Below are positions 1-8,185 of a DNA stretch of 64,000 nt, piece after piece. Origin of the DNA: Gammaproteobacteria bacterium (GTDB lineage Bacteria; Pseudomonadota; Gammaproteobacteria; Steroidobacterales; Steroidobacteraceae); contig VGUJ01000007.1 in NCBI GenBank assembly GCA_016874235.1, positions 1-64,000 on the forward strand, written 5' to 3'. Both the position numbers and the translations under genes were made by a program. Below the pieces are notes generated by a model. It ran no database searches, had not been told where the DNA came from, and saw nothing but the letters and a program-made list of their open reading frames with translations. Numbering within the stretch: position 1 is the stretch's first letter; each line of letters begins with the position of its first letter.

Positions 1-803
1 TGGACGGCGCCGACGGGCGCATTCGCAAACGCTTGGCCGGCGTACATCGCCCCGAGCAGCATGGCACCCCGCGCGGCAAGGTCGGTCGGCGTCTGGACGG
101 CTCGCACGATATTCCCCGCGAGCAGTCGCAGCGCCTCGCGTGCCAACATGTCGGAGATCGTATTTTTGAGCCGCGCACTGGTGTACGACTCGATGGCATG
201 CACCATCGCATCGATGCCCGTTGCGGCGGTGACCTCGGCCGGCATCGAGACGGTGAGTTCGGGATCGAGCAGTACGCGATCGGCGAGCAGCGTTCGGCTC
301 ACCACGCCTTGCTTGGTGTCGGTACCCGTGGTCACGACGGCCACCATCGTCACCTCAGAGCCCGTGCCTGCGGTCGTCGGCACCTGAATCAGCGCCTTGC
401 GACTTGAGCGAACTTTGTTGACGCCGTACATGGCATCGAGGGCTTGTTCGTTGCAGAGCAGCACGGCGACGAGCTTGGCGGTATCCATGCTGCTACCGCC
501 ACCAAAACCAATCACGCCATCGCAACCGGCACGCACCCCGAGCGCGGTGGCCTCGAGCACCACCTCGGTTGGCGGATCGGCCACCACCTGCTCGTAAACC
601 GTGACGCCGACGCCCGCGGCCACCAGGCTTGCGCAGGCCGCCTGATGCATGCCGCGTGCGGAAATGCCGCGATCGGTGACGAGCAGCGCATGACGGATAC
701 CGCTTTGTCTCGCGAGGTCGCCGAGTTCGCGCAGACAGCCTGCGCCGAAGACGATGTCGCTCGTCGTGCTGAACCGAAGGCTCGGGGTCGGGGGCGTACT
801 CAT
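1..803 (-). CDS. Iron-containing alcohol dehydrogenase, C-terminus cut by window edge
   Basis: NAD-dependent, Fe(II)-type group III alcohol dehydrogenase, cytosolic; the substrate cannot be read from sequence. The ORF track missed it because the gene runs off base 1. Translation from the ATG at 801-803 gives 267 residues of a family usually near 380. The dinucleotide-binding stretch GFGGGSSMDTAK lies at about residues 99-110, PTTAGTGSE at 142-150, and the metal-binding segment GIDAMVHAIES at 196-206 supplies the Asp and first His ligands. The last visible residues (NAPVGAV) precede the next conserved His region, so the remaining metal ligands are outside the window. It diverges from the acyl-CoA dehydrogenase pair across 82 bases. 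Maleylacetate reductase, a relative, is possible but not indicated. Confidence 0.9.
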   Translation of the reverse strand, partial: MSTPPTPSLRFSTTSDIVFGAGCLRELGDLARQSGIRHALLVTDRGISARGMHQAACASLVAAGVGVTVYEQVVADPPTEVVLEATALGVRAGCDGVIGFGGGSSMDTAKLVAVLLCNEQALDAMYGVNKVRSSRKALIQVPTTAGTGSEVTMVAVVTTGTDTKQGVVSRTLLADRVLLDPELTVSMPAEVTAATGIDAMVHAIESYTSARLKNTISDMLAREALRLLAGNIVRAVQTPTDLAARGAMLLGAMYAGQAFANAPVGAV

Positions 804-885
804 GACTGCGATGACTGCGGCCTGAAAATCATTTGCGCCGCAAAATTAACAGAAACTTGCCGCTGAAACTCGCCGATAATGAGGC

Positions 886-2058
886 ATGAGCGACGCCTTC
901 CGTGATGAGGTTCGAGCCTGGCTGCAGGCCCATTGCCCGCTCTCCATGCGCGTGGCGCCACCGGAGATTTCGCATCTCTATGGCGGTGGTCGACGCGCCA
1001 AGGCCTGGCACCCCGATCAACCCGCCTGGTGCGCTTCGATGGCCTCGCGCGGCTGGACCGTACCGGAGTGGCCCGTCGAGTACGGCGGTGCTGGACTCTC
1101 GCGCGAGCAGGTCGCCATCCTTCGCGAGGAGATGCGACGCATCGGCGCTCAGCAGCCGCTCTTCAGTTTCGGTATCAGCATGCTCTCGCCCGTGCTCTTC
1201 AAGTTCGGCAACGATGATCAGCGCCGACGCTTCTTGCCCGACATCGCGCGCGGCGCCCTTCGCTGGTGTCAGGGGTATTCGGAGCCGAACTCAGGATCAG
1301 ATCTTGCGAGCTTGATGACGCGGGCCGAGGACCAGGGCGATCACTACCTCGTCAACGGTCAAAAAATATGGACCTCCTATGGCGATGAAGCCGACTGGAT
1401 GTTCTGCCTCGTGCGGACCAATACCTCGGTTCCGAAGCACGAAGGCATCAGCTTTGTGCTGTTTGACATGAACACGCCCGGAGTAACGGTACGGCCGATC
1501 AAGTTGATCAGCGGTGCATCGCCGTTCTGCGAAGTATTTTTCGAGAACGTCCGTGTCGCCAAAGAAAATCGGGTGGGCGAAGAGGGGCAGGGCTGGGCGA
1601 TCGCAACCTACTTGCTCTCGCACGAGCGAGAGATGATCTCGAGTCTCGGCAAGATCCGTCACGATACCGATCCGGGTCGTCGAGCCCTCGACATTATCGG
1701 AACCGATGAATCCGGTCGATTGCGCAATGCCTCACTTCGGCAAACGCTGGCGCGTTATCAACTCGATGCGGCGGCGTTCAGGCTTTGGATCGAGCATGGC
1801 GAGCGACATCCGAGCGCGAGCGCCGGCATGGGCGCGATGTCCTCGGCCGTGAAGTATTACGGCACCGAGCTCAACAAGCGGCGCAATGAGCTGTATCTCG
1901 ACATCGAGGGCGCCGAGGCGTTGCTGTGGGATGCGCGCGGTCCGGCGGGTGAGGCCTGGGCGCGCAATTGGCTGCGTTCGAAGGGCAACTCGATCGAGGG
2001 CGGAACCTCCGAGATCCAACTCAACATCATCGCTAAGCGCGTGTTGGGGTTGCCATGA
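886..2058 (+). CDS. Acyl-CoA dehydrogenase, first of a coupled pair
   Basis: FAD-dependent acyl-CoA dehydrogenase that introduces the alpha,beta double bond in an acyl-CoA thioester, passing electrons to electron-transferring flavoprotein. The 390 residues match the family length. The signature GYSEPNSGSDLAS is near residue 129 and the C-terminal EGGTSEIQLNIIAKRVLG is typical. A GAGG lies only one base from the ATG and a GATAAT at 875-880 is also very close, so translation signals are unusual; the family N-terminus (FRDEVRAWL) supports this start. The stop overlaps the start of the next gene by four bases (ATGA), so the two are translationally coupled. Adjacent divergent acyl-CoA dehydrogenases of this size often form alpha2-beta2 enzymes on bulky acyl-CoAs such as steroid side chains; that substrate is inference. 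Confidence 0.9.
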   Translation: MSDAFRDEVRAWLQAHCPLSMRVAPPEISHLYGGGRRAKAWHPDQPAWCASMASRGWTVPEWPVEYGGAGLSREQVAILREEMRRIGAQQPLFSFGISMLSPVLFKFGNDDQRRRFLPDIARGALRWCQGYSEPNSGSDLASLMTRAEDQGDHYLVNGQKIWTSYGDEADWMFCLVRTNTSVPKHEGISFVLFDMNTPGVTVRPIKLISGASPFCEVFFENVRVAKENRVGEEGQGWAIATYLLSHEREMISSLGKIRHDTDPGRRALDIIGTDESGRLRNASLRQTLARYQLDAAAFRLWIEHGERHPSASAGMGAMSSAVKYYGTELNKRRNELYLDIEGAEALLWDARGPAGEAWARNWLRSKGNSIEGGTSEIQLNIIAKRVLGLP

Positions 2059-3218
2059 CGCTCCCGCTGACCGAAGAACAAGACATGCTGAGCCGCTCGG
2101 TGGCGGAGTTCGTCGCCGATCGTGCTTCACTTGCGCAATTCAGATCGTGGCGCGAGCGCACGACCGAGACCGCGTTCGACCCCACGCTGTGGCGCGAGAT
2201 CGCCGAGATGGGCTGGTGCGGCATCGCCCTCGATGAAGCACACGGCGGCTCGGGGCTCGGGTTTTCAGGGCTCGGTCTCGTGCTCGAGCAGTTTGGTCGT
2301 CACCTCAGCATCACGCCGATGAACGCCACGGTACTCGCCGGTGCGACAGTCATTTCTTTGATGGGCACCGCTGCACAGAAGAAACAGCGGCTTCCTGCCG
2401 TCGCAAGCGGTGAGCTCACGCTTACGCTCGGTTGGGACGAGGGCGCCCACTTTTCGCCTTGGAGTATTGCGACCCGCGCGGAGCGCGTCGGGACGGACTG
2501 GCGGCTCACGGGTGTGAAGCGACACGTCGAAGAGCTGACAGCCGTCGACCAGTTCATCGTGGTGGCGCGCGAGGCCTCTGCAGGTCGCGAGGGCCTCGCG
2601 GTGTTCATGGTGCCGCGCACGGCGAAAGGCGTCAGCGTCGTGGCGACGCCGCGGGTCGATGCGCGCCACTGCGGCACGCTGACGCTCGATGGAGTGATGC
2701 TGGACGACACCGCGCGGCTGGGCGGCGTTCAGTCGGGGGCAGGGGTCTCGGCGGCTGTGTCGCTTGAGCGTCTTGCGTGCGTCATCAACGCCGGGCTTGC
2801 CGCCGAGTTGCTCGGCGTCTGCGAGGAGACCTTCACTCGCACCCTCAAATACCTCAAAGATCGTTCGCAGTTCGGCAAGCTGATCGGCAGCTATCAGGCC
2901 CTGCAGCATCGTGCGGCGCACTGGTTCGTCGAGCTGCAGCTCGCCCGAACCCTCGTCCAGGAGGCCCTGCTCGCCCTCGATAAAGCCTCCGACGCAGAGG
3001 GGTACCTCCAGGCCGACCGGCTCTCGAGCATGGCCAAGGCGAAGCTCTCCCAGGTGGCGGAGCTGTCGACCAATGAGGCGATCCAGATGCATGGTGGCAT
3101 TGGTATGACGGATGCCTTCGACATTGGTCTCTATATCAAGCGAGCGCGCGTTCTGGAGCAGGCCTACGGGGATCAGCACTATCACCTCGACCGACTGGCT
3201 GCCCTCGAGGGGTATTGA
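2055..3218 (+). CDS. Acyl-CoA dehydrogenase, second of a coupled pair
   Basis: Second acyl-CoA dehydrogenase (387 residues), overlapping the first by ATGA. The N-terminal helical domain starts with a typical [15 protein letters not shown]. The C-terminal FAD-binding helices include [18 protein letters not shown] (about residues 273-290) and the conserved [14 protein letters not shown] near residue 345. The middle beta domain is poorly conserved and I do not see the usual signature equivalent to that in the first protein (it reads [15 protein letters not shown]). This fits a heteromeric enzyme in which one subunit has a degenerate active site. A tRNA gene follows 39 bases downstream, so the operon appears to be just these two genes. 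Precise substrate unknown. Confidence 0.88.
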   Translation: MTLPLTEEQDMLSRSVAEFVADRASLAQFRSWRERTTETAFDPTLWREIAEMGWCGIALDEAHGGSGLGFSGLGLVLEQFGRHLSITPMNATVLAGATVISLMGTAAQKKQRLPAVASGELTLTLGWDEGAHFSPWSIATRAERVGTDWRLTGVKRHVEELTAVDQFIVVAREASAGREGLAVFMVPRTAKGVSVVATPRVDARHCGTLTLDGVMLDDTARLGGVQSGAGVSAAVSLERLACVINAGLAAELLGVCEETFTRTLKYLKDRSQFGKLIGSYQALQHRAAHWFVELQLARTLVQEALLALDKASDAEGYLQADRLSSMAKAKLSQVAELSTNEAIQMHGGIGMTDAFDIGLYIKRARVLEQAYGDQHYHLDRLAALEGY

Positions 3219-3257
3219 GCGGACGGCTTGTGATAGGATTCGCGCCCCGTCGGCGAC

Positions 3258-3334
3258 GCGCCCGTAGCTCAGTTGGATAGAGCGCATGGCTACGAACCAT
3301 GAGGTCGGGAGTTCGAATCTCTCCGGGCGCGCCA
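3258..3334 (+). tRNA. tRNA-Arg (anticodon ACG)
   Basis: A complete 77-base cloverleaf. Acceptor arm GCGCCCG (3258-3264) pairs with CGGGCGC (3324-3330), followed by discriminator G and encoded CCA. The anticodon stem CATGG/CCATG encloses loop CTACGAA with anticodon ACG at 3292-3294, read as inosine-CG in mature tRNA. The T-arm contains GTTCGAATC. The long minus-strand ORF across this locus is a shadow. Confidence 0.97.
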
Positions 3335-3403
3335 GTTTCGAGGGATCCCTATGAAAAAAAAGGGTTGATATCACCATAATATCAGTCTAACGTCGACACC
3401 TCA

Positions 3404-3420
3404 GAGCCCAGTCCGGGCTC
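3404..3420. terminator. Hairpin after tRNA-Arg, possible terminator
   Basis: Perfect inverted repeat GAGCCC-AGTCC-GGGCTC located 70 bases after the tRNA and 26 bases before the SPFH start codon. There is no T-run after it, so a role as terminator is weak; it could also sit in the SPFH 5' leader. Confidence 0.3.
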
Positions 3421-3445
3421 TCCCGCCAAGGAGCGAGCGTCGACC

Positions 3446-4411
3446 ATGTCATCCCCCTCTCTGAGTCCGTCCCGTCCCGTCAGCCAAGAGCGTGAAGTCG
3501 CCGTCATGAGCGGCTGGCTCGCGCTACCGATCGTCATCGCGATCCTCCTCCTCGGTATCGCCGCCTGCGTCGGGGGAGAGCTCGACGATTCACCGGGGCT
3601 GTTCGGCATGGGTGTCGCGCTGATCGTCCTGTTCTTCATTTCCTTTGCGGGTTTTTTCACTCTGCAGCCGAACGAGGCGCGGGTGCTCGTGCTCTTCGGT
3701 GACTATAAGGGCACCGTTCGGAAGGAAGGGTTCCACTTTGGCAACCCGTTCTACTCGAATGGCAGTTCGACTCACGTAACGAACAAAGACGGCGCGACCG
3801 TCACGGTCAAAAAGAATCCACGCATGAAGATCTCATTGCGTTCGCGCAACATGAATGGCGATCGCCTGAAAGTGAATGACAAGCAGGGGAACCCCATCGA
3901 GATCGCGGCTGTCGTCGTGTGGCGTGTACAGAACACGGCTCAGGCGATGTTTGATGTGGATGACTACGAGGAATACGTGCGGATCCAGTCGGAGTCGGCG
4001 GTCCGTCATCTTGGCAGTCAATACGCCTACGACCATGGCGAAGAGCACGAAATCACCTTGCGCAGCGGTACGGATGAAGTGTCGGAGGCCTTGCAGGCTG
4101 AGCTGCAGACTCGCCTTGCGCCGGCCGGCGTCATCGTTGAAGAAGCCCGTCTCACGCATCTCGCCTACGCGCCGGAAGTGGCGCAAGCGATGCTGCGTCG
4201 ACAACAGGCCGAGGCCGTACTCGCGGCGCGACAAAAGATCGTGCAAGGCGCCGTGAGTATGGTCGAAATGGCGCTCACCGATCTCGCCCGTCGCGGGGTG
4301 GTCGAACTCGATGCCGAGCGCAAAGCCGCGATGGTGAGCAATCTCATGGTTGTGCTCTGTGGCGACTCTGAGGCCAAGCCCGTGATCAACACCGGTACGC
4401 TCTACGGCTAA
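3446..4411 (+). CDS. SPFH/band 7 domain membrane protein
   Basis: Stomatin/prohibitin-like (SPFH) inner-membrane scaffold protein, 321 residues. Two hydrophobic segments lie near residues 22-42 (GWLALPIVIAILLLG) and 51-72, followed by the SPFH fold beginning LQPNEARVLVLFGDYKGTV. The second half is rich in charged helices with an AERKAAM region typical of the oligomerisation helix. Proteins of this family form large ring or cage assemblies associated with membrane microdomains; the partner is unknown here. An AAGGAG lies 12 bases before the chosen ATG; an internal ATG at 3508 just before the first membrane segment is an alternative. It is followed after 19 bases by a ribbon-helix-helix gene, an arrangement that suggests a functional pair. 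Confidence 0.88.
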   Translation: MSSPSLSPSRPVSQEREVAVMSGWLALPIVIAILLLGIAACVGGELDDSPGLFGMGVALIVLFFISFAGFFTLQPNEARVLVLFGDYKGTVRKEGFHFGNPFYSNGSSTHVTNKDGATVTVKKNPRMKISLRSRNMNGDRLKVNDKQGNPIEIAAVVVWRVQNTAQAMFDVDDYEEYVRIQSESAVRHLGSQYAYDHGEEHEITLRSGTDEVSEALQAELQTRLAPAGVIVEEARLTHLAYAPEVAQAMLRRQQAEAVLAARQKIVQGAVSMVEMALTDLARRGVVELDAERKAAMVSNLMVVLCGDSEAKPVINTGTLYG

Positions 4412-4430
4412 GGCGACCGCCGAGTCTCTC

Positions 4431-4649
4431 GTGGCCGAGCGCAAGTCGTTTTTGATGCGGATCGATCCCGCGCTTTGGCGCGAGATCGAGCGTTGGGCAG
4501 CCGATGAGCTGCGCAGCGTGAATGGTCAGGTGGAGTTCATTCTGCGCGAGGCCATCAAGCGGCGAGGGGTAACGCTCACGGAGTCCGACCCGACGGCTGT
4601 TGACGACGCCTCGCGCGACGCATCGGGCGAGACGACGAACGAGAACTGA
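4431..4649 (+). CDS. Arc-like ribbon-helix-helix protein
   Basis: Small protein of 72 residues with GTG start. Residues 1-45 match the Arc/ribbon-helix-helix pattern: a short strand KSFLMRIDPALW, helix REIERWAADELRSV, then NGQVEFILREAIKRRG. The tail is acidic and polar. These proteins bind DNA as dimers, but the family is also used as a partner module without DNA binding. It sits 19 bases downstream of the SPFH gene in the same orientation and converges on yebC. Whether it regulates the SPFH gene or binds the SPFH protein is not visible. Confidence 0.8.
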   Translation: MAERKSFLMRIDPALWREIERWAADELRSVNGQVEFILREAIKRRGVTLTESDPTAVDDASRDASGETTNEN

Positions 4650-4686
4650 AAACGCTTTTGCGAGACTGCGGTCTCGTGAGGTCTCA

Positions 4687-5409
4687 TCAGGCGAGCGTGT
4701 GGAACACGCTTTGAACGTCGTCGTCTTGTTCGAGTTTGTCGATGAGCGCGAGCACCTCGGCGGCATCGGTCTCGGATAGCTCGGTGGGCGCCATCGGGAT
4801 GTACTCGTGCTCGGCTTTGAGCGGCACGATCTTGCGCGCTTCGAGCGCTTCCTGAACGCGACCGAAATCCTCGAAGGCGCAGCGCACGACCAGTTGAGGC
4901 TCGCCTTTTTCGCCCGTGCTTTCGCCCATTTCATCGAGCCCGTGATCGATGAGGTAGAGCTCGAGGTCATCTTGGTCGATGCCGGTGGGATCGAGTCTGA
5001 ACACACCCATCTTGCGAAACATGAACGAGACGCTGCCGTTCGTGCCTAGGTTACCGCCGCCTTTCTGAAAAGCATTACGGACGGTGGCAACGGTTCGTGT
5101 GGAGTTGTCGGTTGCCGTTTCGACGAGCAGTGCAATGCCGTGAGGTGCGTACCCTTCGTAGATTACGGTCTCGTAATTCGTGGCATCGCGACCGGAGGCG
5201 CGTTTGATCGCCGCCTCGACCTTGTCCTTCGGCATGTTGATCGCACGGGCGTTCTGCAAGATACGACGCAGCGTCGGGTTCGACTGCGGGTCGGGACCCC
5301 CCGACTTCACGGCCATGTTGATGTCTTTGGAGATACGCGCGAACTGTTTGGCCATCTTGTTCCAGCGGGCGAACATGGTGGCCTTGCGAACTTCGAATAT
5401 ACGACCCAT
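4687..5409 (-). CDS. YebC/PmpR (TACO1) family protein
   Basis: YebC/PmpR/TACO1 family protein, 240 residues, the usual length. The N-terminal helical domain contains [20 protein letters not shown] and [30 protein letters not shown]; the middle has [14 protein letters not shown] and [19 protein letters not shown]-type motifs. Members have been described both as transcriptional regulators and as translation factors that relieve ribosome stalling; the sequence does not decide between them. It stands alone, convergent with the ribbon-helix-helix gene and 19 bases from motB, which it follows in the same direction. Confidence 0.93.
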   Translation of the reverse strand: MGRIFEVRKATMFARWNKMAKQFARISKDINMAVKSGGPDPQSNPTLRRILQNARAINMPKDKVEAAIKRASGRDATNYETVIYEGYAPHGIALLVETATDNSTRTVATVRNAFQKGGGNLGTNGSVSFMFRKMGVFRLDPTGIDQDDLELYLIDHGLDEMGESTGEKGEPQLVVRCAFEDFGRVQEALEARKIVPLKAEHEYIPMAPTELSETDAAEVLALIDKLEQDDDVQSVFHTLA

Positions 5410-5428
5410 AGGGGCGCTATGGTAACGG

Positions 5429-6400
5429 TCAGGGCGTGGGCGGCGCCATCGGACGCGAGGGCTCGCCGCCGCCCGGTGTAAAGGTGTCGGAGCGATTCAG
5501 GGCCTCTTCGGTGGCCTTGTTGAGCACCACGATGCTGATGCGGCGATTGATAGGGTTGCTCGGGTTCTGGGTATCGAGTCGGACATATGAGGACATGCCG
5601 ACAACCCGAGCGACTTTGTCGTCGGCGACCCCGCCCTCGACGAGCACACGTCGAGCGGCGTTCGCGCGATCTGCGGAGAGTTCCCAGTTGCTGTACCGCG
5701 AGCGCGCACCACCCATGAAGGGGGTGTCATCAGTATGGCCGGAGATACTCAACCGATTATCGACACCCTCTAGGGATTTGCCCACTTCGAGCAATAGATC
5801 TCGTGCATACGGTTTGATGGCTGTCCCGCTCAAGTCGAACATCGGACGATTTTGCGCATCCACGATCTGGATACGAAGGCCCTCGGTCGTGATATCGATC
5901 AGTAGCTGCTCGCGATACTTTTGCAGAATCTCGCTCTTCTCGATGGCAGCGAGTAGCTCTTTACGAATGTCTTGAAAGCGCTTGGTCTCGCTGGTTTCAC
6001 CCGTGAGCGCACGGGGTGTACGCAGCTCGTCTCGAGGCCCGGGCGAGGAGGGAGTCCCCGCGCCGGATTCGGCGATCGGTGAAGGCGCCGAGGCCGTGAG
6101 TCCCCCGCGCAGTTCGATGGGGCTCGTACTCGCGCCTCCTGGGCCATCTTGTCCGGGTGCCGGAATCGGCGCAGCGCCGCGTTCCATGCTCGGATTTTTG
6201 AAGTATTCGAAAATGGCTGACTTTTGTTGATCGTTGGCCGAGGCCACGAGCCACATCACGAGAAAGAACGCCATGAGCGCAGTCACGAAGTCGGCGTAGG
6301 CTACTTTCCAAGCGCCGCCATGATGACCCCCGGCCACCACTTTTTTCCGACGGATGATGATCGGTCGTTTGTCGTCCGGTCCTTTGCCTTTCTTTGCCAT
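5429..6400 (-). CDS. motB: Flagellar motor protein MotB
   Basis: Stator subunit of the flagellar motor that couples ion flow to rotation and anchors the stator to peptidoglycan. A basic N-terminus (RRKKVV) leads to a single membrane helix [19 protein letters not shown], in which Asp37 is the expected ion-binding residue. A linker rich in Pro, Gly and Ser (about residues 70-130) is followed by the OmpA-like peptidoglycan-binding domain ([27 protein letters not shown]). Length 323 residues is normal. It follows motA by 7 bases in the same operon. The ion (proton or sodium) cannot be assigned with confidence from sequence alone. Confidence 0.95.
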   Translation of the reverse strand: MAKKGKGPDDKRPIIIRRKKVVAGGHHGGAWKVAYADFVTALMAFFLVMWLVASANDQQKSAIFEYFKNPSMERGAAPIPAPGQDGPGGASTSPIELRGGLTASAPSPIAESGAGTPSSPGPRDELRTPRALTGETSETKRFQDIRKELLAAIEKSEILQKYREQLLIDITTEGLRIQIVDAQNRPMFDLSGTAIKPYARDLLLEVGKSLEGVDNRLSISGHTDDTPFMGGARSRYSNWELSADRANAARRVLVEGGVADDKVARVVGMSSYVRLDTQNPSNPINRRISIVVLNKATEEALNRSDTFTPGGGEPSRPMAPPTP

Positions 6401-6407
6401 GAGCGTC

Positions 6408-7292
6408 TCAGGTCTTTGGCGGCTCCGGAGCCTTAGCCTTGTTCTTCAAAGAATCCTCGAGATCCGAGAAGGTGGGACGAACGTCACTGAAGAGCAGCTT
6501 GCGCGCAAACTCCACCGCGACCTGCGGCGGATAGCCGCGCACGCTCGCGACGAGCGCCATCTTCACCACTTCGAACGCCTTGCCTTCTTCTTCGGCGCGA
6601 CCTTTCATCGCCGAAGAGATCGGCCCCACGAAACCGTAGGCAACGAGAATGCCGAGGAAAGTGCCGACGAGCGCGGCGCCGACTTTGGCGCCGAGTTCGG
6701 CGCTGGTCGAGTCGGCGACCGCAGCCATGGTGTTCACGATGCCAAGCACTGCCGCGACGATACCGAAGCCGGGCAGAGCGTCGGCCACTTGTTGCACGGC
6801 ATGCGCGGGTTCGTGCGCTTCTTTGTGATGGGTCTCGAGTTCGTAGTCGAGCAGGGCCTCGAGCTCGTTCGGATCCAGATTGCCACCGACCATGAGGCGC
6901 ATGCAGTCGGTGATGAACTCGATCATGTGATCGTCCTCGAGGATCTTGGGGTACTTCGAGAACACCGGGCTTTTCTTCGGATCGGAGATATCGTTTTCGA
7001 TCGCAAGTAGGCCTTCTTTGCGAGATTTGACGAGTAGATCGAAGACAAGCTTGAGCAGCTCGACATAGACCTCGCGCGTATACGGCAGCGGTTTGAGTAA
7101 GCCGATCGCCCCTGCGAAAGCTGCTTTACACGTTTTGACGGAATTGCTCGTGATGAAGGCGCCGAGCGCGGCACCGATGATGACCACGATTTCGGAGGGG
7201 TGCCAGAGCCAAAGATTGCCGCCGGCCATCAGGAAGCCGATGACCACGGAGAGGACTACGATGACGGAGCCAAACAGCGCGATCATAGACAT
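6408..7292 (-). CDS. motA: Flagellar motor stator protein MotA
   Basis: Four-helix stator channel subunit, 294 residues. Hydrophobic segments are near residues 1-25, 30-55, 165-190 and 200-225, separated by a large cytoplasmic loop (about residues 60-160) containing the conserved charged region that contacts FliG. The C-terminus carries KGRAEEEGKAFEVVKMALVASVRGYPPQVAVEFARK, typical of MotA. Two in-frame starts exist (7292 and 7286). No FliA-type promoter could be recognised in the 118 bases upstream. Together with MotB this shows that the organism is, or derives from, a flagellated cell; no other flagellar genes are in the window. Confidence 0.95.
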   Translation of the reverse strand: MSMIALFGSVIVVLSVVIGFLMAGGNLWLWHPSEIVVIIGAALGAFITSNSVKTCKAAFAGAIGLLKPLPYTREVYVELLKLVFDLLVKSRKEGLLAIENDISDPKKSPVFSKYPKILEDDHMIEFITDCMRLMVGGNLDPNELEALLDYELETHHKEAHEPAHAVQQVADALPGFGIVAAVLGIVNTMAAVADSTSAELGAKVGAALVGTFLGILVAYGFVGPISSAMKGRAEEEGKAFEVVKMALVASVRGYPPQVAVEFARKLLFSDVRPTFSDLEDSLKNKAKAPEPPKT

Positions 7293-7410
7293 AGATAGTA
7301 GAGTCGTCCGGGTTGTCGGGGGATGCAGGTAGGTTCAAACTGGAGCAATCAAGTGGTCGCGCGGCAAGAACCTGCCGAAGCGGCAAAGAAGCGGTCAACA
7401 GGAGACGGAC

Positions 7411-8181
7411 ATGTTTGATTTCTTTGGTTATGTATCGGCGCTGCCGTACATGTTGGGCCTCGCGGTCATCGGCTGGCTGATTTCGCTCCCGCGGCGCAAC
7501 GTCGATGTGGTCGACTCACTTTGGTCGCTGATGTTCCTAGTCGCCATCTTCGTTTACGCGGGCTTTCCGGCTGAAACCGTGCGTGGCCGGCTGCTCTTCG
7601 TGCTGGTCACGATCTGGGCGCTGCGCCTGTCCATCTTCATCACGGCTCGCAACTGGGGTCATGAAGAGGATCGGCGCTACCAGGCGATCCGCGCGCGTAA
7701 CCAGCCGAACTTTGCCTTCAGCAGCGTCTATCGTGTGTTTGCGTTTCAGGCGGTGCTCGCCTGGGTGATTTCGATGCCCCTGCATGGTGCGGTCGGTAGC
7801 GAGGCGCCGCTCGGCGTGCTCGACTACCTCGGGCTCGCCCTGTGGATCGTCGGTTTCCTGTTCGAAGCAGGGGGCGATTGGCAGTTGTCACGCTTCAAAC
7901 GTGACCCCGCCAATGCTGGCAAGGTCATGGATCGAGGCTTCTGGCGATACACGCGTCATCCGAATTACTTTGGCGACTGCGCGCAATGGTGGGGCTTCTA
8001 CCTGATCGCTGTCGCCGGAGGCGCTTGGTGGAGCATCCTCGGTCCGATTCTGATGACGGTTTTGTTACTGCGGGTGTCGGGCGTGGCGCTACTCGAGAAG
8101 GATATCGGAGAGCGTCGGCCGGCCTACGCCGAATACATTCGGCGCACCAACGCCTTCATCCCGGGACCCCGGAAAGACTGA
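7411..8181 (+). CDS. DUF1295 membrane protein (steroid 5-alpha-reductase/ICMT superfamily)
   Basis: Integral membrane protein of 256 residues with six or seven hydrophobic segments. The C-terminal region contains RYTRHPNYFGDCAQWWGFYL, the hallmark of DUF1295 and of the isoprenylcysteine methyltransferase/steroid reductase superfamily, where the RHPNY motif contributes to cofactor binding. Some relatives are NADPH-dependent reductases and others methyltransferases; no substrate is known for this group. It is monocistronic by position: divergent from motA and convergent with bipA, whose stop is only four bases away. GACAGGAGACGGAC upstream supplies a good ribosome-binding site. Confidence 0.87.
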   Translation: MFDFFGYVSALPYMLGLAVIGWLISLPRRNVDVVDSLWSLMFLVAIFVYAGFPAETVRGRLLFVLVTIWALRLSIFITARNWGHEEDRRYQAIRARNQPNFAFSSVYRVFAFQAVLAWVISMPLHGAVGSEAPLGVLDYLGLALWIVGFLFEAGGDWQLSRFKRDPANAGKVMDRGFWRYTRHPNYFGDCAQWWGFYLIAVAGGAWWSILGPILMTVLLLRVSGVALLEKDIGERRPAYAEYIRRTNAFIPGPRKD

Positions 8182-8185
8182 GTTC

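Noticed and set aside
2265-3377. 370-residue minus-strand ORF
   Set aside because: It is antisense to the second acyl-CoA dehydrogenase and crosses the tRNA-Arg gene.
3335-3445. Attachment site or integrated element after tRNA-Arg
   Set aside because: No integrase gene and no second copy of the tRNA 3' end other than the intact tRNA-Arg(UCG) were seen nearby.
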